Shown here: piece after piece, positions 44,254-53,273 of the stretch
Layout of the letters: every line of letters begins with the position of its first letter
Position numbering within the stretch: the first letter of the stretch is position 1
Assembly: GCF_902459665.1 (NCBI RefSeq)
Contig: NZ_CABPSL010000008.1
Span: 62,001-126,000, forward strand
Source: Pandoraea cepalis
GTDB lineage: Bacteria; Pseudomonadota; Gammaproteobacteria; Burkholderiales; Burkholderiaceae
DNA length: 64,000 bases
Direction of reading: 5' to 3'
Translations under genes and position numbers: made by a program
The notes under the pieces: generated by a model
What the model saw: only the letters and a program-made list of their open reading frames with translations
Database searches by the model: none
What the model was told of the DNA's origin: nothing

Positions 44254-45299
44254 GACGCGAACTCGCCTTGCAATTGCCCGTCGCGCACCACGACGTCGCC
44301 GTCGAGCGCGATCGTGCAACGCCGCAGCGGCAGGTCGAAATGCCCGAGCGTGTGACGTCCCGCCACTTCGTTGGCACCGGTCGAGTACAGGAAGTTGCCC
44401 GCAAAGGCGCGCTGCTCGGTGCCGTTGCAATCGCGTTTGTCGTAACAGGCGAGTGCGTCCCAGCGGGCACGAGGGTTCAGGCCGAAGCCGACGTGCGAGA
44501 CGGCATAGGCGTCGCGATCGCCCCACGCCGCGAAGTAGTCGCGCATGAGGTCGACGTCCACACCTTCGCCATCGATGGCGACAACATAGTCGTCTTCGAC
44601 GGTGAGCGCGATGCGATCGCGCAGATATTGCTTGAATGTGAGGTTGATGTCGCCGGGGGCCAGCACGAGCTGTCCGTTCACGCTGTGCGCGGCGGGAAAT
44701 GCCAGCGCCAGACCGCCCGGCCAGTGGGCCACCTGCCCCGGCTTGGCGCACCAGCCCCAGACGCCGCCCACACGCGCATCGCGAAGCCCGATGCGCAGAT
44801 CGGTACCGGCGGCGGAGGTGACGTGCATTTGGGCGGCCGCGCGCAAACGCTTGATCGCGGCGCGCACTTTCGGTTCGAGCGCCGGATCGGTCGCGCAACG
44901 TTCCAGAATTTCGGGATGTTCGTTTGAGACCATCAACACGCGCGCACCGCCGCCGAGGATGTCGGGCAGTTCAGGGGCATGCAACAGGCCTTCGACCGTG
45001 CAGTCGACGACCAGTGTGGCCGCCTTGAGCGCAGCGACGACGGGCGCCAACCCACCCAGTGCGTCGCTCGCGCCGGTCGAGCGCACCGGCACCGGCGCAC
45101 TCACGCGCCGACTCGGCACGACCAGCCGAAATGGCGCGGCGCCAAGCGATTCGGCGGCAAGTTGCGCTAATTCCACGTTGACAGGCCGGGATTGCGTTTC
45201 GGCTACAATCGCCACCACATCACCGGGTCCGATACCGCAGCGCCGCAAGGTCTCGGCAAATACGTCGATCCACTTATGCTCGATTCGCTCGATCAGCAT
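44250..45299 (-). CDS. NicX-like ring-cleaving dioxygenase (2,5-dihydroxypyridine 5,6-dioxygenase family)
   Basis: The 349-residue protein has the length of Pseudomonas NicX (350) and belongs to the M29-peptidase-like fold used by that extradiol dioxygenase. The Fe(II) ligands have counterparts at His269 (SHVGFGLNP), His320 and Asp322 (GHFDLPLR), with spacing like NicX His265, His318 and Asp320. NicX opens 2,5-dihydroxypyridine to N-formylmaleamate. AGGAG just before the ATG at 45299 sets the start. It is the first gene of the minus-strand operon facing the flavin reductase. General annotation as a leucyl aminopeptidase is possible by fold, but the NicD-like partner favours ring cleavage. Confidence 0.75.
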   Translation of the reverse strand: MLIERIEHKWIDVFAETLRRCGIGPGDVVAIVAETQSRPVNVELAQLAAESLGAAPFRLVVPSRRVSAPVPVRSTGASDALGGLAPVVAALKAATLVVDCTVEGLLHAPELPDILGGGARVLMVSNEHPEILERCATDPALEPKVRAAIKRLRAAAQMHVTSAAGTDLRIGLRDARVGGVWGWCAKPGQVAHWPGGLALAFPAAHSVNGQLVLAPGDINLTFKQYLRDRIALTVEDDYVVAIDGEGVDVDLMRDYFAAWGDRDAYAVSHVGFGLNPRARWDALACYDKRDCNGTEQRAFAGNFLYSTGANEVAGRHTLGHFDLPLRRCTIALDGDVVVRDGQLQGEFAS

Positions 45300-45402
45300 A
45301 TCGTCTCCTGAGCGTCTGACCTTCTCGCCTGCCGGGGACATTCCCCTCTGGCACGCGGCTGGCCGTCATGCGTCTTGTCGATCTGTTGTTCGTGCCATAG
45401 TA

Positions 45403-45416
45403 TATGAATATTCATA
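45403..45416. promoter_or_regulatory. Perfect palindrome, probable MarR operator
   Basis: TATGAATATTCATA is a perfect 14-bp palindrome in the 160-bp gap between the divergent nicX-like and flavin reductase genes. MarR-family repressors bind AT-rich palindromes of this type. A marR-like gene lies just downstream of the reductase. Confidence 0.6.
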
Positions 45417-45459
45417 CAAATCAACCCGATCAAATTTGCCGGACGGGAGTGCAGGGACA

Positions 45460-45978
45460 GTGAACGCCAAACGCGCCTCAGCGCCAGATTTCGACAACGC
45501 GGCCTTTCGTCATGCGCTTGGTCAATTCGCGACCGGGGTGACCGTGATTACCACGCGCGCCGACGACGGATCGCTTATCGGGATCACCGCCAGTTCGTTC
45601 AACTCAGTGTCGCTCACGCCGCCGCTCATTCTGTGGAGTCTTGCCACGCGCGCAGGCAGCATGCCGGTCTTTCGCGAGAACTCGCACTATGCCGTGAATG
45701 TGCTCGCGTCCGATCAACTCGACATCTGCAAGCGTTTCGCCACGATGAAGGGCGACCGTTTTGCGGGTGTGCCTTATACGCTCTCGGCGTCGGGCACGCC
45801 GGTTCTCGACGGTGCGCTGGCCTGGTTCGAATGTCATAACCGCAGCCGCTACGACGAAGGCGACCACGTCATCTTTGTTGGCGAAGTCGAGCGTTGCGGC
45901 GTGCATGCCGACGTTGGCGAGCGCATGCCGCTGATCTTCCACGCCGGTGGCTTCCACAAGCCGCAGTCGCTCGGCTGA
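45460..45978 (+). CDS. NAD(P)H:flavin reductase, HpaC-like
   Basis: A 172-residue protein of the flavin reductase-like domain family, with FRHALGQFATGVTVITT, GITASSFNSVSLTPPLILWS and the C-terminal HAGGFH. Such enzymes release reduced FMN or FAD for a partner monooxygenase. It starts with a GTG at 45460. The likely partner is the acyl-CoA-dehydrogenase-fold protein of the divergent operon. It is followed 8 bp on by the MarR gene, so reductase and regulator form one transcript. Confidence 0.85.
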   Translation: MNAKRASAPDFDNAAFRHALGQFATGVTVITTRADDGSLIGITASSFNSVSLTPPLILWSLATRAGSMPVFRENSHYAVNVLASDQLDICKRFATMKGDRFAGVPYTLSASGTPVLDGALAWFECHNRSRYDEGDHVIFVGEVERCGVHADVGERMPLIFHAGGFHKPQSLG

Positions 45979-45986
45979 GCCGCCTC

Positions 45987-46451
45987 ATGTCTGCCGCCGG
46001 TGCACCGTTCGTCGACGACTACCTGGCCTATCTGCTCGCGCGCGCGAGCACGCTGGTGTCCGACGAATTTCACCGTGAAGTCGCGGCGGCCGGGCTCGGT
46101 GTGACGGAGTGGCGTGTTCTCGCCACGCTCTCAGACGGTCGCGCGCGCACCATCAATCAACTGGCCGACATCGTGCTCGCCAAGCAGCCGACGCTCACCA
46201 AGATCGTCGACCGGCTCGAAGCGACCGGCGACGTCGTGCGCGGCGAGAGCGCCACGGACCGCCGCCAGTCGATGGTCTCGCTCACCCAGGCAGGACGTGA
46301 GCGCGTAACCCCGCTGCTCGCCAGCGCACGACGTCACGAAGCCGGCGTGCTCGCCCGCTTCGGTACAAAACAATCTACCTTGCTCAAAGCGACCCTGCGC
46401 CGGTTGATCGACGAGATGACGCAGGGGACGTCGGGACCGTCTGGAACGTAA
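45987..46451 (+). CDS. MarR-family transcriptional regulator
   Basis: A 154-residue winged-helix protein with the MarR core: GLGVTEWRVLATLSDG, the recognition helix around LAKQPTLTKIVDRLE, and the wing GESATDRRQSMVSLT (residues about 35-105). It is co-transcribed with the flavin reductase and sits between two promoters that share the GAATATTC core, one for the nicX-like operon and one for kynBUA. MarR members of aromatic degradation clusters usually bind a CoA thioester or aromatic acid; this cluster includes a CoA ligase. The effector is unknown. Confidence 0.87.
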   Translation: MSAAGAPFVDDYLAYLLARASTLVSDEFHREVAAAGLGVTEWRVLATLSDGRARTINQLADIVLAKQPTLTKIVDRLEATGDVVRGESATDRRQSMVSLTQAGRERVTPLLASARRHEAGVLARFGTKQSTLLKATLRRLIDEMTQGTSGPSGT

Positions 46452-46540
46452 GGGACACAGCGGGCGCAACGCCCGTGTAGGCGCATTCCGATCACCGCGC
46501 GGCAGCGTCCGAAATCGCAGATCGCCTTGCGCGGCGAATC

Positions 46541-46597
46541 GTCGAATATTCGATCACCTCACAATATTGTCGAATATTCTTTCTTAAAATTAAGAAA
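46541..46597. promoter_or_regulatory. Repeated dyads upstream of kynB
   Basis: GTCGAATATTC occurs at 46541 and again at 46569, exactly 28 bp apart; the first lies within the perfect 12-bp palindrome TCGAATATTCGA (46542-46553). ACAATATTGT (46561-46570) and TTTCTTAAAATTAAGAAA (46580-46597) are further dyads. This AT-rich block is about 110 bp before the kynB ATG and probably binds a regulator. The GAATATTC core is shared with the palindrome at 45403. Confidence 0.55.
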
Positions 46598-46706
46598 ATA
46601 CGATTTTTTCGATCAATTTCACGCCTCGCCATCCCCGAATACGCAAGCACTTGCGAAGCGAATTCTTCTAAGATGCGCATATCGATTGACGATTTTGCGC
46701 ACACCC

Positions 46707-47372
46707 ATGACCGAACCCCGCCACCGCCCAGCCAACACGCCCGTCGAGCGCCGCGTGTGGGATATCAGCGCGCCACTCTCGAGCGACACGCCGGTCTGGC
46801 CCGGTGACACGCCGTTCTCGGAACAGTCGGTGTGGCAGATCGGACCGGGCTGCCCGGTCAACGTCGGGCGCATCACGCTGTCGCCGCATACGGGCGCCCA
46901 CGCCGACGCGCCGCGTCATTACGACGACGACGGCGCCTTTATCGGGGAAGTGGCGCTTGAGACTTATCTTGGGCCGTGCCGGGTCATTCATTGCGTTGGC
47001 GCGTCGCCGGTCGTCACGCCGGATCGGGTGGCCCCCTACCTGACAGACGTGCCGCCACGCGTGCTATTGCGCACGTATGCACAGGCCCCCGTCGCTCGCT
47101 GGGACAGTGCGTTTTGCGCCGTCGCGCCCGAGACGATCGACCTGCTCGCGGCGCATGGGGTGAAGTTGGTCGGAATCGACACGCCGTCGCTCGATCCCCA
47201 GGAGAGCAAGACGATGGACGCCCACCACCGCATTCGGGCGCATCGTATGGCGATCCTCGAAGGACTGGTGCTCGATGCCATTGCACCGTCCGATTACGAA
47301 CTCATCGCGTTGCCGCTCAAGTTCATGCGACTCGATGCGAGCCCGGTGCGTGCGGTGCTGCGCTCGCTTTGA
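46707..47372 (+). CDS. kynB: Kynurenine formamidase
   Basis: A 221-residue metal-dependent formamidase of the cyclase family. It hydrolyses N-formylkynurenine to kynurenine and formate, the second step of tryptophan degradation. The metal-binding motif [11 protein letters not shown] holds His61, His65 and Asp67. GIDTPSLDP and DAHHRI further on are typical. The start at 46707 gives the family N-terminus VWDISAPLS within 20 residues; the frame is open further upstream into the AT-rich promoter region. It is the first gene of kynBUA. Confidence 0.92.
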   Translation: MTEPRHRPANTPVERRVWDISAPLSSDTPVWPGDTPFSEQSVWQIGPGCPVNVGRITLSPHTGAHADAPRHYDDDGAFIGEVALETYLGPCRVIHCVGASPVVTPDRVAPYLTDVPPRVLLRTYAQAPVARWDSAFCAVAPETIDLLAAHGVKLVGIDTPSLDPQESKTMDAHHRIRAHRMAILEGLVLDAIAPSDYELIALPLKFMRLDASPVRAVLRSL

Positions 47373-47454
47373 GCGGCACGTACCGCGCCGAGCGCATGAC
47401 ACATGACACACGACTTCCATTTTCCGCATTGCTTTCACTGACAAAACGCAAACC

Positions 47455-48708
47455 ATGACGTCTTCTCGCAACGAATGTCTGGCCCTTGACGCGGCCGATC
47501 CGCTCGCCGCGCTGCGCGCGCAATTCGATCTGCCGCCCGGCGTGATCTATCTCGACGGCAACTCACTGGGGGCGCGCCCGGTGGCCTCGGCCCAACGCGC
47601 CCAGGAGGTGATTACGGCCGAATGGGGCGTGGGTCTCATTCGCAGTTGGAACGAGGCCGATTGGTTCGCGCTGCCGCGCACGCTCGGCGACGCCCTGGCC
47701 CCCATCGTCGGTGCCGGCAAAGGCGAAGTGGTGGTGACGGACACCACGTCGAGCAACCTCTTCAAAGTGATGGCCGCCGCCCTTGATGCGCAGCGCACCC
47801 TCGCGCCGCAACGCAAGGTGGTTGTCTCCGAGCGCAGCAACTTCCCGACCGACCTGTACATCGTGCAAGGCCTCACGCGCCTTCTCGACGACGGTTACTC
47901 GCTGCGCCTGATCGATTCGCCGGAAGAACTCCCTGCCGCGCTGGGCGACGACGTCGCCGTGGTGTTGCTCACGCATGTGAACTATCGCACCGGCGCCATG
48001 TACGACATGGCCGCGCGTACGGCCGAGATTCACGCGGCCGGTGCGCTGTGCGTGTGGGATCTGTGCCACTCCGCCGGTGCGGTGCCGGTCGATCTGAACG
48101 GCGCCAACGCCGACTACGCCGTGGGTTGCACGTACAAATATCTGAATGGCGGTCCAGGGGCCCCCGCATTCGTCTGGGTTAACAAGCGTCTCCAAGATAC
48201 CTTCTGGCAGCCGCTGTCGGGTTGGTGGGGCCATCGCACGCCGTTCGCGATGCAGCCGGAATACACGCCGGACAATGGCATCGGGCGCTACCTGTGCGGC
48301 ACGCAGCCGATCGTCTCGCTTTCGCTGGTGCAGTGCGGTCTGGATATTTTCGCGCAGACCTCGATGGACGCCCTGCGTCGCAAATCGCTGGCGCTGACGG
48401 ATCTGTTCATCGAACTGGTGGAAGCGCGTTGCGCCGAATTCCCGCTCACGCTGGTGACGCCGCGCGATCATGCGGCGCGCGGGTCGCAGGTAAGCTTCGA
48501 GCATCCGGAGGGGTTCGCCGTGATTCAGGCGCTGATCGCGCGCGGCGTGATCGGCGACTATCGCGAGCCGCGCATCATGCGCTTCGGCATGACACCGCTT
48601 TATACGAGCTTTGCCGATGTCTGGGATTCTGTCGAAATTTTGCGTGACGTGCTGACCACGGGTTCGTGGGACAAGCCCGAGTTTCGTCGCCGCGGCGCGG
48701 TGACCTGA
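47455..48708 (+). CDS. kynU: Kynureninase
   Basis: A 417-residue PLP enzyme that cleaves L-kynurenine to anthranilate and L-alanine. The Schiff-base lysine is Lys228 in [19 protein letters not shown] near the N-terminus, SERSNFPTD and WDLCHSAGA (the PLP-binding Asp and His) complete the pattern. It lies 82 bp after kynB and 16 bp before kynA, so it belongs to the same operon. The product anthranilate may be further degraded by the neighbouring CoA ligase cluster, which is an inference. Confidence 0.93.
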   Translation: MTSSRNECLALDAADPLAALRAQFDLPPGVIYLDGNSLGARPVASAQRAQEVITAEWGVGLIRSWNEADWFALPRTLGDALAPIVGAGKGEVVVTDTTSSNLFKVMAAALDAQRTLAPQRKVVVSERSNFPTDLYIVQGLTRLLDDGYSLRLIDSPEELPAALGDDVAVVLLTHVNYRTGAMYDMAARTAEIHAAGALCVWDLCHSAGAVPVDLNGANADYAVGCTYKYLNGGPGAPAFVWVNKRLQDTFWQPLSGWWGHRTPFAMQPEYTPDNGIGRYLCGTQPIVSLSLVQCGLDIFAQTSMDALRRKSLALTDLFIELVEARCAEFPLTLVTPRDHAARGSQVSFEHPEGFAVIQALIARGVIGDYREPRIMRFGMTPLYTSFADVWDSVEILRDVLTTGSWDKPEFRRRGAVT

Positions 48709-48724
48709 GCGAGGAGTCATAAGC

Positions 48725-49693
48725 ATGAGCAAGACCCCTTCCTGCGCGCCCGACCCGCAGAACATCCCGCCCCAGACGACGCCCGCATCGGGCGGGTGCC
48801 CGTTCGGCCATCAAGGCCCGGACGACGCAACGCCGGACGCATCGTCCGCACCGGCGGATGCGCCGACCGATGCCACGCAATGGCATGAGGCGAAGCTCGA
48901 TTTTTCGAAGAGCATGAGCTACGGCGACTACCTGTCGCTCGATCCAATTCTGAACGCACAGCATCCGCGCTCGACCGACCACAACGAGATGCTGTTCATC
49001 ATCCAGCATCAGACGAGCGAGTTGTGGATGAAGCTTGCCCTCTACGAGTTGCAGGCGGCCCGTACGGCGGTGCACAACGACGACCTGCCCCCCGCGTTCA
49101 AAATGCTCGCCCGCGTGTCGCGCATTCTCGAGCAACTCGTGCAGGCGTGGAGCGTTCTCGCGACGATGACACCGTCGGAGTATTCGTCGATGCGCCCGTC
49201 GCTGGGCAGCTCATCGGGCTTTCAGTCGTATCAGTACCGCATTCTGGAATTCATGCTGGGCAACAAGAATGCGGCGATGTTGAAGCCCCATTCGCATCGC
49301 CCCGATGTCTTCGCGCAGGTGCAGGCCGCGCTGGGCGCCCCTTCGTTCTACGACGAGGTGGTGCGCCTTCTGGCACGGCGCGGATTTGCCATTGCCCCTG
49401 AACGCCTGGAGCGCGACTGGACGACGCCGACGCCGCACGATGCCACCGTCGAGGCCGCATGGCTCGAGGTATATCGCAACCCATCGCAACACTGGGAACT
49501 GTACGAGATGGCCGAGGAACTGGTCGATCTCGAAGACGCGTTCCGGCAATGGCGCTTCCGCCACGTCACGACGGTCGAGCGCATCATCGGCTTCAAACAA
49601 GGCACCGGTGGTACCAATGGCGCCCCCTACTTGCGCAAGATGCTCGATGTCGTACTGTTCCCCGAGCTTTGGCATGTGCGAACGTTGCTGTGA
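48725..49693 (+). CDS. kynA: Tryptophan 2,3-dioxygenase
   Basis: A 322-residue heme dioxygenase that opens the indole ring of L-tryptophan to N-formylkynurenine, the first step of the pathway. [36 protein letters not shown] and [21 protein letters not shown] (including the heme-ligand His) are visible. About 50 N-terminal residues ahead of the catalytic domain are low-complexity with a GGCPFGH segment, an extension seen in some Burkholderiales homologues. GAGGAG precedes the ATG. It is the last gene of kynBUA. Confidence 0.93.
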   Translation: MSKTPSCAPDPQNIPPQTTPASGGCPFGHQGPDDATPDASSAPADAPTDATQWHEAKLDFSKSMSYGDYLSLDPILNAQHPRSTDHNEMLFIIQHQTSELWMKLALYELQAARTAVHNDDLPPAFKMLARVSRILEQLVQAWSVLATMTPSEYSSMRPSLGSSSGFQSYQYRILEFMLGNKNAAMLKPHSHRPDVFAQVQAALGAPSFYDEVVRLLARRGFAIAPERLERDWTTPTPHDATVEAAWLEVYRNPSQHWELYEMAEELVDLEDAFRQWRFRHVTTVERIIGFKQGTGGTNGAPYLRKMLDVVLFPELWHVRTLL

Positions 49694-49970
49694 GTTTTTT
49701 TTCAGTGCGCTGATGACACCCATCGCATAGATTCGCACGCAGCCCAGTCACATGCCCAGGGCTGCGGCGCTTGCCCGTCCCCTGACTCCGCTCCAATGCC
49801 GGTTAAGTCGCTACGTCAGGGGACGGACAATCACCGCCATCGTGCGCCCCTACGTTCCCCCCTACTCGTTCCTGCTTCTACCTGCTCGTTCCGACTCGTC
49901 TCTGTTCGTCTCTGCTGTGGTTACTGCGGTCGTCCTGGCTTTGTTGGCCGGATCATGTGGGTGGGTGTCG
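49694..49970. other. Non-coding region after kynA
   Basis: No gene is evident. A 16-bp inverted repeat with one mismatch (49771-49786 with 49815-49830, built on GTCCCCTGAC) forms a 28-nt-loop hairpin about 80 bp after kynA and may terminate the operon. A pyrimidine-rich stretch (about 49850-49920) follows. Confidence 0.45.
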
Positions 49971-49991
49971 TCGCATCGAAGGCGGTTGCGA

Positions 49992-50061
49992 ATCGGGTTG
50001 GGGGCCGCCCGCGGTGCGACTTAACCGACAATGGAGTGCCGCGGGCGGCCCCCAACCCGAT
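49992..50061. repeat. Perfect 23-bp inverted repeat between convergent genes
   Basis: The arms at 49992-50014 and 50039-50061 (beginning ATCGGGTTGGGGGCC) are exact complements around a 24-nt loop. It lies between the ends of kynA and the IclR gene and could be a bidirectional terminator, though the arms are unusually long and GC-rich and no T tract is present. A short tandem CGACTTACAC follows at about 50088-50107. Confidence 0.6.
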
Positions 50062-50102
50062 GGACCACCGCCGTTTGCCGGTTTTTGCCGACTTACACCG
50101 AC

Positions 50103-50951
50103 TTACACCTGCCCACTGAGGCGCGCGGCGAGTTGCTTCAATCGAGGTGCGATCTCCTCGCGGAAGACCGCATCCGGAATCGATGACGACGGGCCGCTGC
50201 AACTGATCGCGAGCCATCGGTTCTGTCTCACGTCGCGCAACGGGACCGCGACCGCGTTCACCCCTTCATGCCAATCGCGAAACGAATAGCAACACCCCTC
50301 GCGCCGGTACGTCTCGATGCCCTTGTCGACGCCCAACTGCAGCGCGTCCCAACCGACATTGCGCAGCGCCGTCGGATTCGCGTCATAGGCATCGTGCAGA
50401 TCGGCCAGTAACGTCTCCCGCTCGACAGGCGTCATGGCCGCCAGGTAGACGCGCCCCATCGAACTCGTCAACATCGACAAGCGTGATCCTGCCGTCAGGC
50501 CCAGCGTGAGATGCGCCGAATCGCTGCGGATGGTCTCGAGATACATCATGTCGATACCCTCCCGGCAACCAAGCGAAATGGAACACCCCATTTCCTTGGC
50601 CAGCGCGCGCATGTGCGGACGTGCCAGCGTCAGCATGTCGGTGCCGTTCAGGAAGGCATATCCCAGCGCCAGCACGCCGGCGTCGAGCGCGTACTTGCCC
50701 AGATCGGCGTCGTAACGCAAATAGCCCAATTCAGTGAGCGTGTAGGCCAGCCGGCTGACGGTCGCCTTCGGCAGCCCGGTGCGTGCAGCGAAGTCGCGAT
50801 TGCCCAACAGGACATCGTCAGGTCCAAAGGCACGCAACAGCTCAAGACCACGTGCCAGCGCCGTGACGAACTTGCGCTCGTCATGTGACGGCGGCACACC
50901 ATGCGCCGGCGCACCGGCAAAGGCAGACAGGGACGTTTTGACCACAACCAT
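50103..50951 (-). CDS. IclR-family transcriptional regulator of glutaryl-CoA dehydrogenase
   Basis: A 282-residue IclR protein with N-terminal winged helix (about 28-85; GLPKATVSRLAYTLTELGYL) and effector domain (about 100-275). It diverges from gcdH across a gap with an overlapping palindromic operator, so it most likely controls gcdH. The effector may be glutarate or glutaryl-CoA. The ATG at 50951 is used, and an upstream ATG at 50990 would add 13 residues. The PcaU/PobR-like subgroup includes activators as well as repressors. Confidence 0.85.
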   Translation of the reverse strand: MVVVKTSLSAFAGAPAHGVPPSHDERKFVTALARGLELLRAFGPDDVLLGNRDFAARTGLPKATVSRLAYTLTELGYLRYDADLGKYALDAGVLALGYAFLNGTDMLTLARPHMRALAKEMGCSISLGCREGIDMMYLETIRSDSAHLTLGLTAGSRLSMLTSSMGRVYLAAMTPVERETLLADLHDAYDANPTALRNVGWDALQLGVDKGIETYRREGCCYSFRDWHEGVNAVAVPLRDVRQNRWLAISCSGPSSSIPDAVFREEIAPRLKQLAARLSGQV

Positions 50952-51039
50952 CGCGCGCTCCGCAGCAAAAAGGGGCGACCCGCACAACAAGTGACCGTTG
51001 CCGAGCCAAAAATTTTAGTGTTAAACTAACTTCAGTTTT

Positions 51040-51064
51040 GGAACATTGTTCCGCATTGCGGAAC
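51040..51064. promoter_or_regulatory. Overlapping palindromes, probable IclR operator for gcdH
   Basis: GGAACATTGTTCC (51040-51052, 5-3-5) and GTTCCGCATTGCGGAAC (51048-51064, 7-3-7) share five bases, so the element holds two overlapping perfect dyads. It lies in the divergent gap between iclR and gcdH. TTCCGC...GCGGAA dyads are typical of IclR-family operators. Confidence 0.65.
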
Positions 51065-51182
51065 TTTAGTCAAGTCGGAGCACGTCATGGGTTCGGGTGG
51101 CCGCAAGGTCCGCCGGCCGATCAGGCGGGGCCGACGAGAATTGTGTCAGCGCATTTTTCGAGAACATCGGAGGAGATAGGTC

Positions 51183-52376
51183 ATGGCAGGCAATGCACAG
51201 TTTCAATGGGAAGATCCGCTGTTGCTCGATGCGCAGCTCACCAGCGAGGAGCGCATGATTCGCGACGCGGCAGCCGCCTACGCGAACGACAAGCTCGCAC
51301 CGCGCGTGCTCGAGGCGTTTCGTCACGAGCGCACCGACGCGGCCATCTTCCGCGAGATGGGCGAGATCGGCCTGCTCGGCCCGACGATTCCTGAAGCCTA
51401 CGGTGGCCCGGGCTTGAACTACGTGGCCTACGGTCTGATTGCGCGTGAAGTCGAACGCGTGGATTCGGGCTATCGCTCGATGATGTCGGTGCAGTCGTCG
51501 CTCGTCATGGTGCCGATCTTCGAATTCGGCAGCGAAGCGCAGAAGCAGAAGTACCTGCCGAAGCTGGTCAGCGGCGAATGGATCGGCTGCTTTGGCCTGA
51601 CGGAACCCAACCACGGTTCCGACCCCGCCGGCATGACCACGCGCGCCAAGAAGGTCGCCGGTGGCTATGAGTTGAGCGGCAGCAAGATGTGGATCACCAA
51701 CTCACCGATCGCTGACGTCTTCGTCGTCTGGGGCAAGCTCGCCGACGAGAGTGGCGAGGAGAAGATTCGCGGCTTTATTCTGGAAAAGGGCTGGAAGGGT
51801 CTCTCCGCCCCGGCGATTCACGGCAAGGTCGGTCTGCGGGCGTCGATCACCGGTGAGATCGTGATGGACCAGGTGTTCGTGCCCGAAGAGAATCTGATGC
51901 CGGGCGTCTCTGGCCTGAAGGGCCCGTTCACCTGCCTGAACTCGGCCCGCTACGGCATCGCCTGGGGTGCGCTGGGTGCCGCCGAATTCTGCTGGCACAC
52001 GGCACGCCAGTATGTGCTCGACCGTCAGCAGTTCGGTCGCCCGCTCGCCGCCAATCAGTTGATCCAGAAGAAACTGGCCGACATGCAGACGGAAATTACG
52101 TTGGGTCTGCAAGGCTGCCTGCGCCTGGGGCGCATGAAGGACGAGGGCACCGCCGCCGTCGAGATCACGTCGATCATGAAGCGCAACTCGTGCGGCAAGG
52201 CCCTTGATGTTGCCCGTCTCGCGCGCGACATGCTCGGGGGCAACGGCATCTCCGATGAGTTCGGCATCGCCCGCCATCTGGTGAACCTCGAAGTAGTCAA
52301 CACCTACGAAGGCACACACGACATTCACGCCCTGATCCTCGGGCGCGCACAGACCGGCATCCAGGCGTTCTTCTGA
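51183..52376 (+). CDS. gcdH: Glutaryl-CoA dehydrogenase
   Basis: A 397-residue FAD enzyme that oxidises and decarboxylates glutaryl-CoA to crotonyl-CoA in the breakdown of lysine, tryptophan and glutarate. The catalytic Glu376 lies in YEGTHDIHA. The FAD/substrate loop [13 protein letters not shown] and SARYGIAWG are characteristic of GcdH. GGAGGAGATAGGTC before the ATG is a strong ribosome binding site. It is divergent from its probable IclR regulator and is followed by two hairpins. Nothing nearby encodes a glutarate-CoA transferase. Confidence 0.93.
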   Translation: MAGNAQFQWEDPLLLDAQLTSEERMIRDAAAAYANDKLAPRVLEAFRHERTDAAIFREMGEIGLLGPTIPEAYGGPGLNYVAYGLIAREVERVDSGYRSMMSVQSSLVMVPIFEFGSEAQKQKYLPKLVSGEWIGCFGLTEPNHGSDPAGMTTRAKKVAGGYELSGSKMWITNSPIADVFVVWGKLADESGEEKIRGFILEKGWKGLSAPAIHGKVGLRASITGEIVMDQVFVPEENLMPGVSGLKGPFTCLNSARYGIAWGALGAAEFCWHTARQYVLDRQQFGRPLAANQLIQKKLADMQTEITLGLQGCLRLGRMKDEGTAAVEITSIMKRNSCGKALDVARLARDMLGGNGISDEFGIARHLVNLEVVNTYEGTHDIHALILGRAQTGIQAFF

Positions 52377-52391
52377 TTGTCGTCGCATCGC

Positions 52392-52420
52392 ATCCAATCG
52401 ATCGATTCGATCGATTGGAT
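52392..52420. repeat. 29-bp perfect palindrome after gcdH
   Basis: Fourteen bases (ATCCAATCGATCGA) and their complement flank one central T, 15 bp after the gcdH stop. It consists of overlapping CGATCG units. As DNA it could be a protein site; as RNA it would only form a hairpin with a strained loop. Confidence 0.5.
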
Positions 52421-52543
52421 GGGTTCGATACCCTACACCGCGCGTCGCTCGCGCGGCGTAGGGCACTTGTCTGGTACGCGTCGTTTCTCAGGCCGCAAGT
52501 CGCGGGCCGTCAATCCCCCGGGCGACGGCGCGTACCAAACAAC

Positions 52544-52569
52544 AATGCCAGCGCTCTCGCGCTGGCATT
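52544..52569 (+). terminator. gcdH terminator
   Basis: A perfect 11-bp stem (AATGCCAGCGC with its complement) closes a TCTC loop and is followed by TTTCCGTTT. It sits between the convergent gcdH and peroxiredoxin genes. Confidence 0.7.
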
Positions 52570-52634
52570 TTCCGTTTCAGCGTCCGTCGAACAACGTCGA
52601 CATTCGTCGACAGCATTCCGACATGCAAGCCGGA

Positions 52635-53273
52635 TTACTTGTTCGGCTGCGGCGTGAGACGCAGGTAGGGACGCACGACCTTGTAGCCCTTCGGGAATTT
52701 CTCCTTCAGCACGGCTTCGTCCTTGATCGACGGGACGATCACGACGTCTTCGCCATCTTTCCAGTTACCCGGCGTCGCCACCGAGTAGTTATCGGTCAGT
52801 TGCAGCGAATCGATCACGCGCAGGATTTCGTCGAAGTTGCGCCCCGTGCTGGCCGGATACGTAATGGTCAGGCGCACCTTCTTTTTCGGATCGATCACGA
52901 ACAGCGAGCGAACGGTCACGGTTTCGCTGGCGTTCGGATGGATCATGTCATAGAGCTGCGACACCTTGCGATTGCCGTCGGCCAGGATCGGGAAGTTGAC
53001 CGTCGTGTGCTGCGTTTCGTTAATGTCGTTGATCCAGCCTTTGTGCGACTCGGCATCGTCCACCGACAATGCGATGGCCTTTACGTTGCGCTTTTCGAAC
53101 TCACCCTTGAGTTTGGCGGTCAGACCGAGCTCGGTCGTGCACACCGGCGTGTAATCGGCCGGGTGCGAGAAGAGCACCCCCCAGCTGTCGCCGAGAAATT
53201 CGTGGAACTTGATTTTGCCAACCGACGAGTCTTGCTCGAAATCGGGGGCAATGTCACCCAAACGCAATGTCAT
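52635..53273 (-). CDS. 1-Cys peroxiredoxin (Prx6 family)
   Basis: The 212-residue thioredoxin-fold peroxidase has its peroxidatic Cys45 in HPADYTPVCTTELG, followed by the Prx6-type long C-terminal domain (KKVRLTITYPASTGRNFDEILRVID-like region, then WKDGEDVVIVPS). There is no typical resolving Cys, consistent with a 1-Cys mechanism. It reduces hydrogen peroxide and alkyl hydroperoxides in the cytoplasm. It is a single-gene unit with a 200-bp AT-rich gap to the next gene, which may contain stress promoters, though none is certain. Confidence 0.92.
   Translation of the reverse strand: MTLRLGDIAPDFEQDSSVGKIKFHEFLGDSWGVLFSHPADYTPVCTTELGLTAKLKGEFEKRNVKAIALSVDDAESHKGWINDINETQHTTVNFPILADGNRKVSQLYDMIHPNASETVTVRSLFVIDPKKKVRLTITYPASTGRNFDEILRVIDSLQLTDNYSVATPGNWKDGEDVVIVPSIKDEAVLKEKFPKGYKVVRPYLRLTPQPNK

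Noticed and set aside
49992..50061. Perfect inverted repeat considered as the ends of an insertion sequence
   Set aside because: Only a 24-nt loop separates the arms, no transposase frame is present, and no target duplication was seen.
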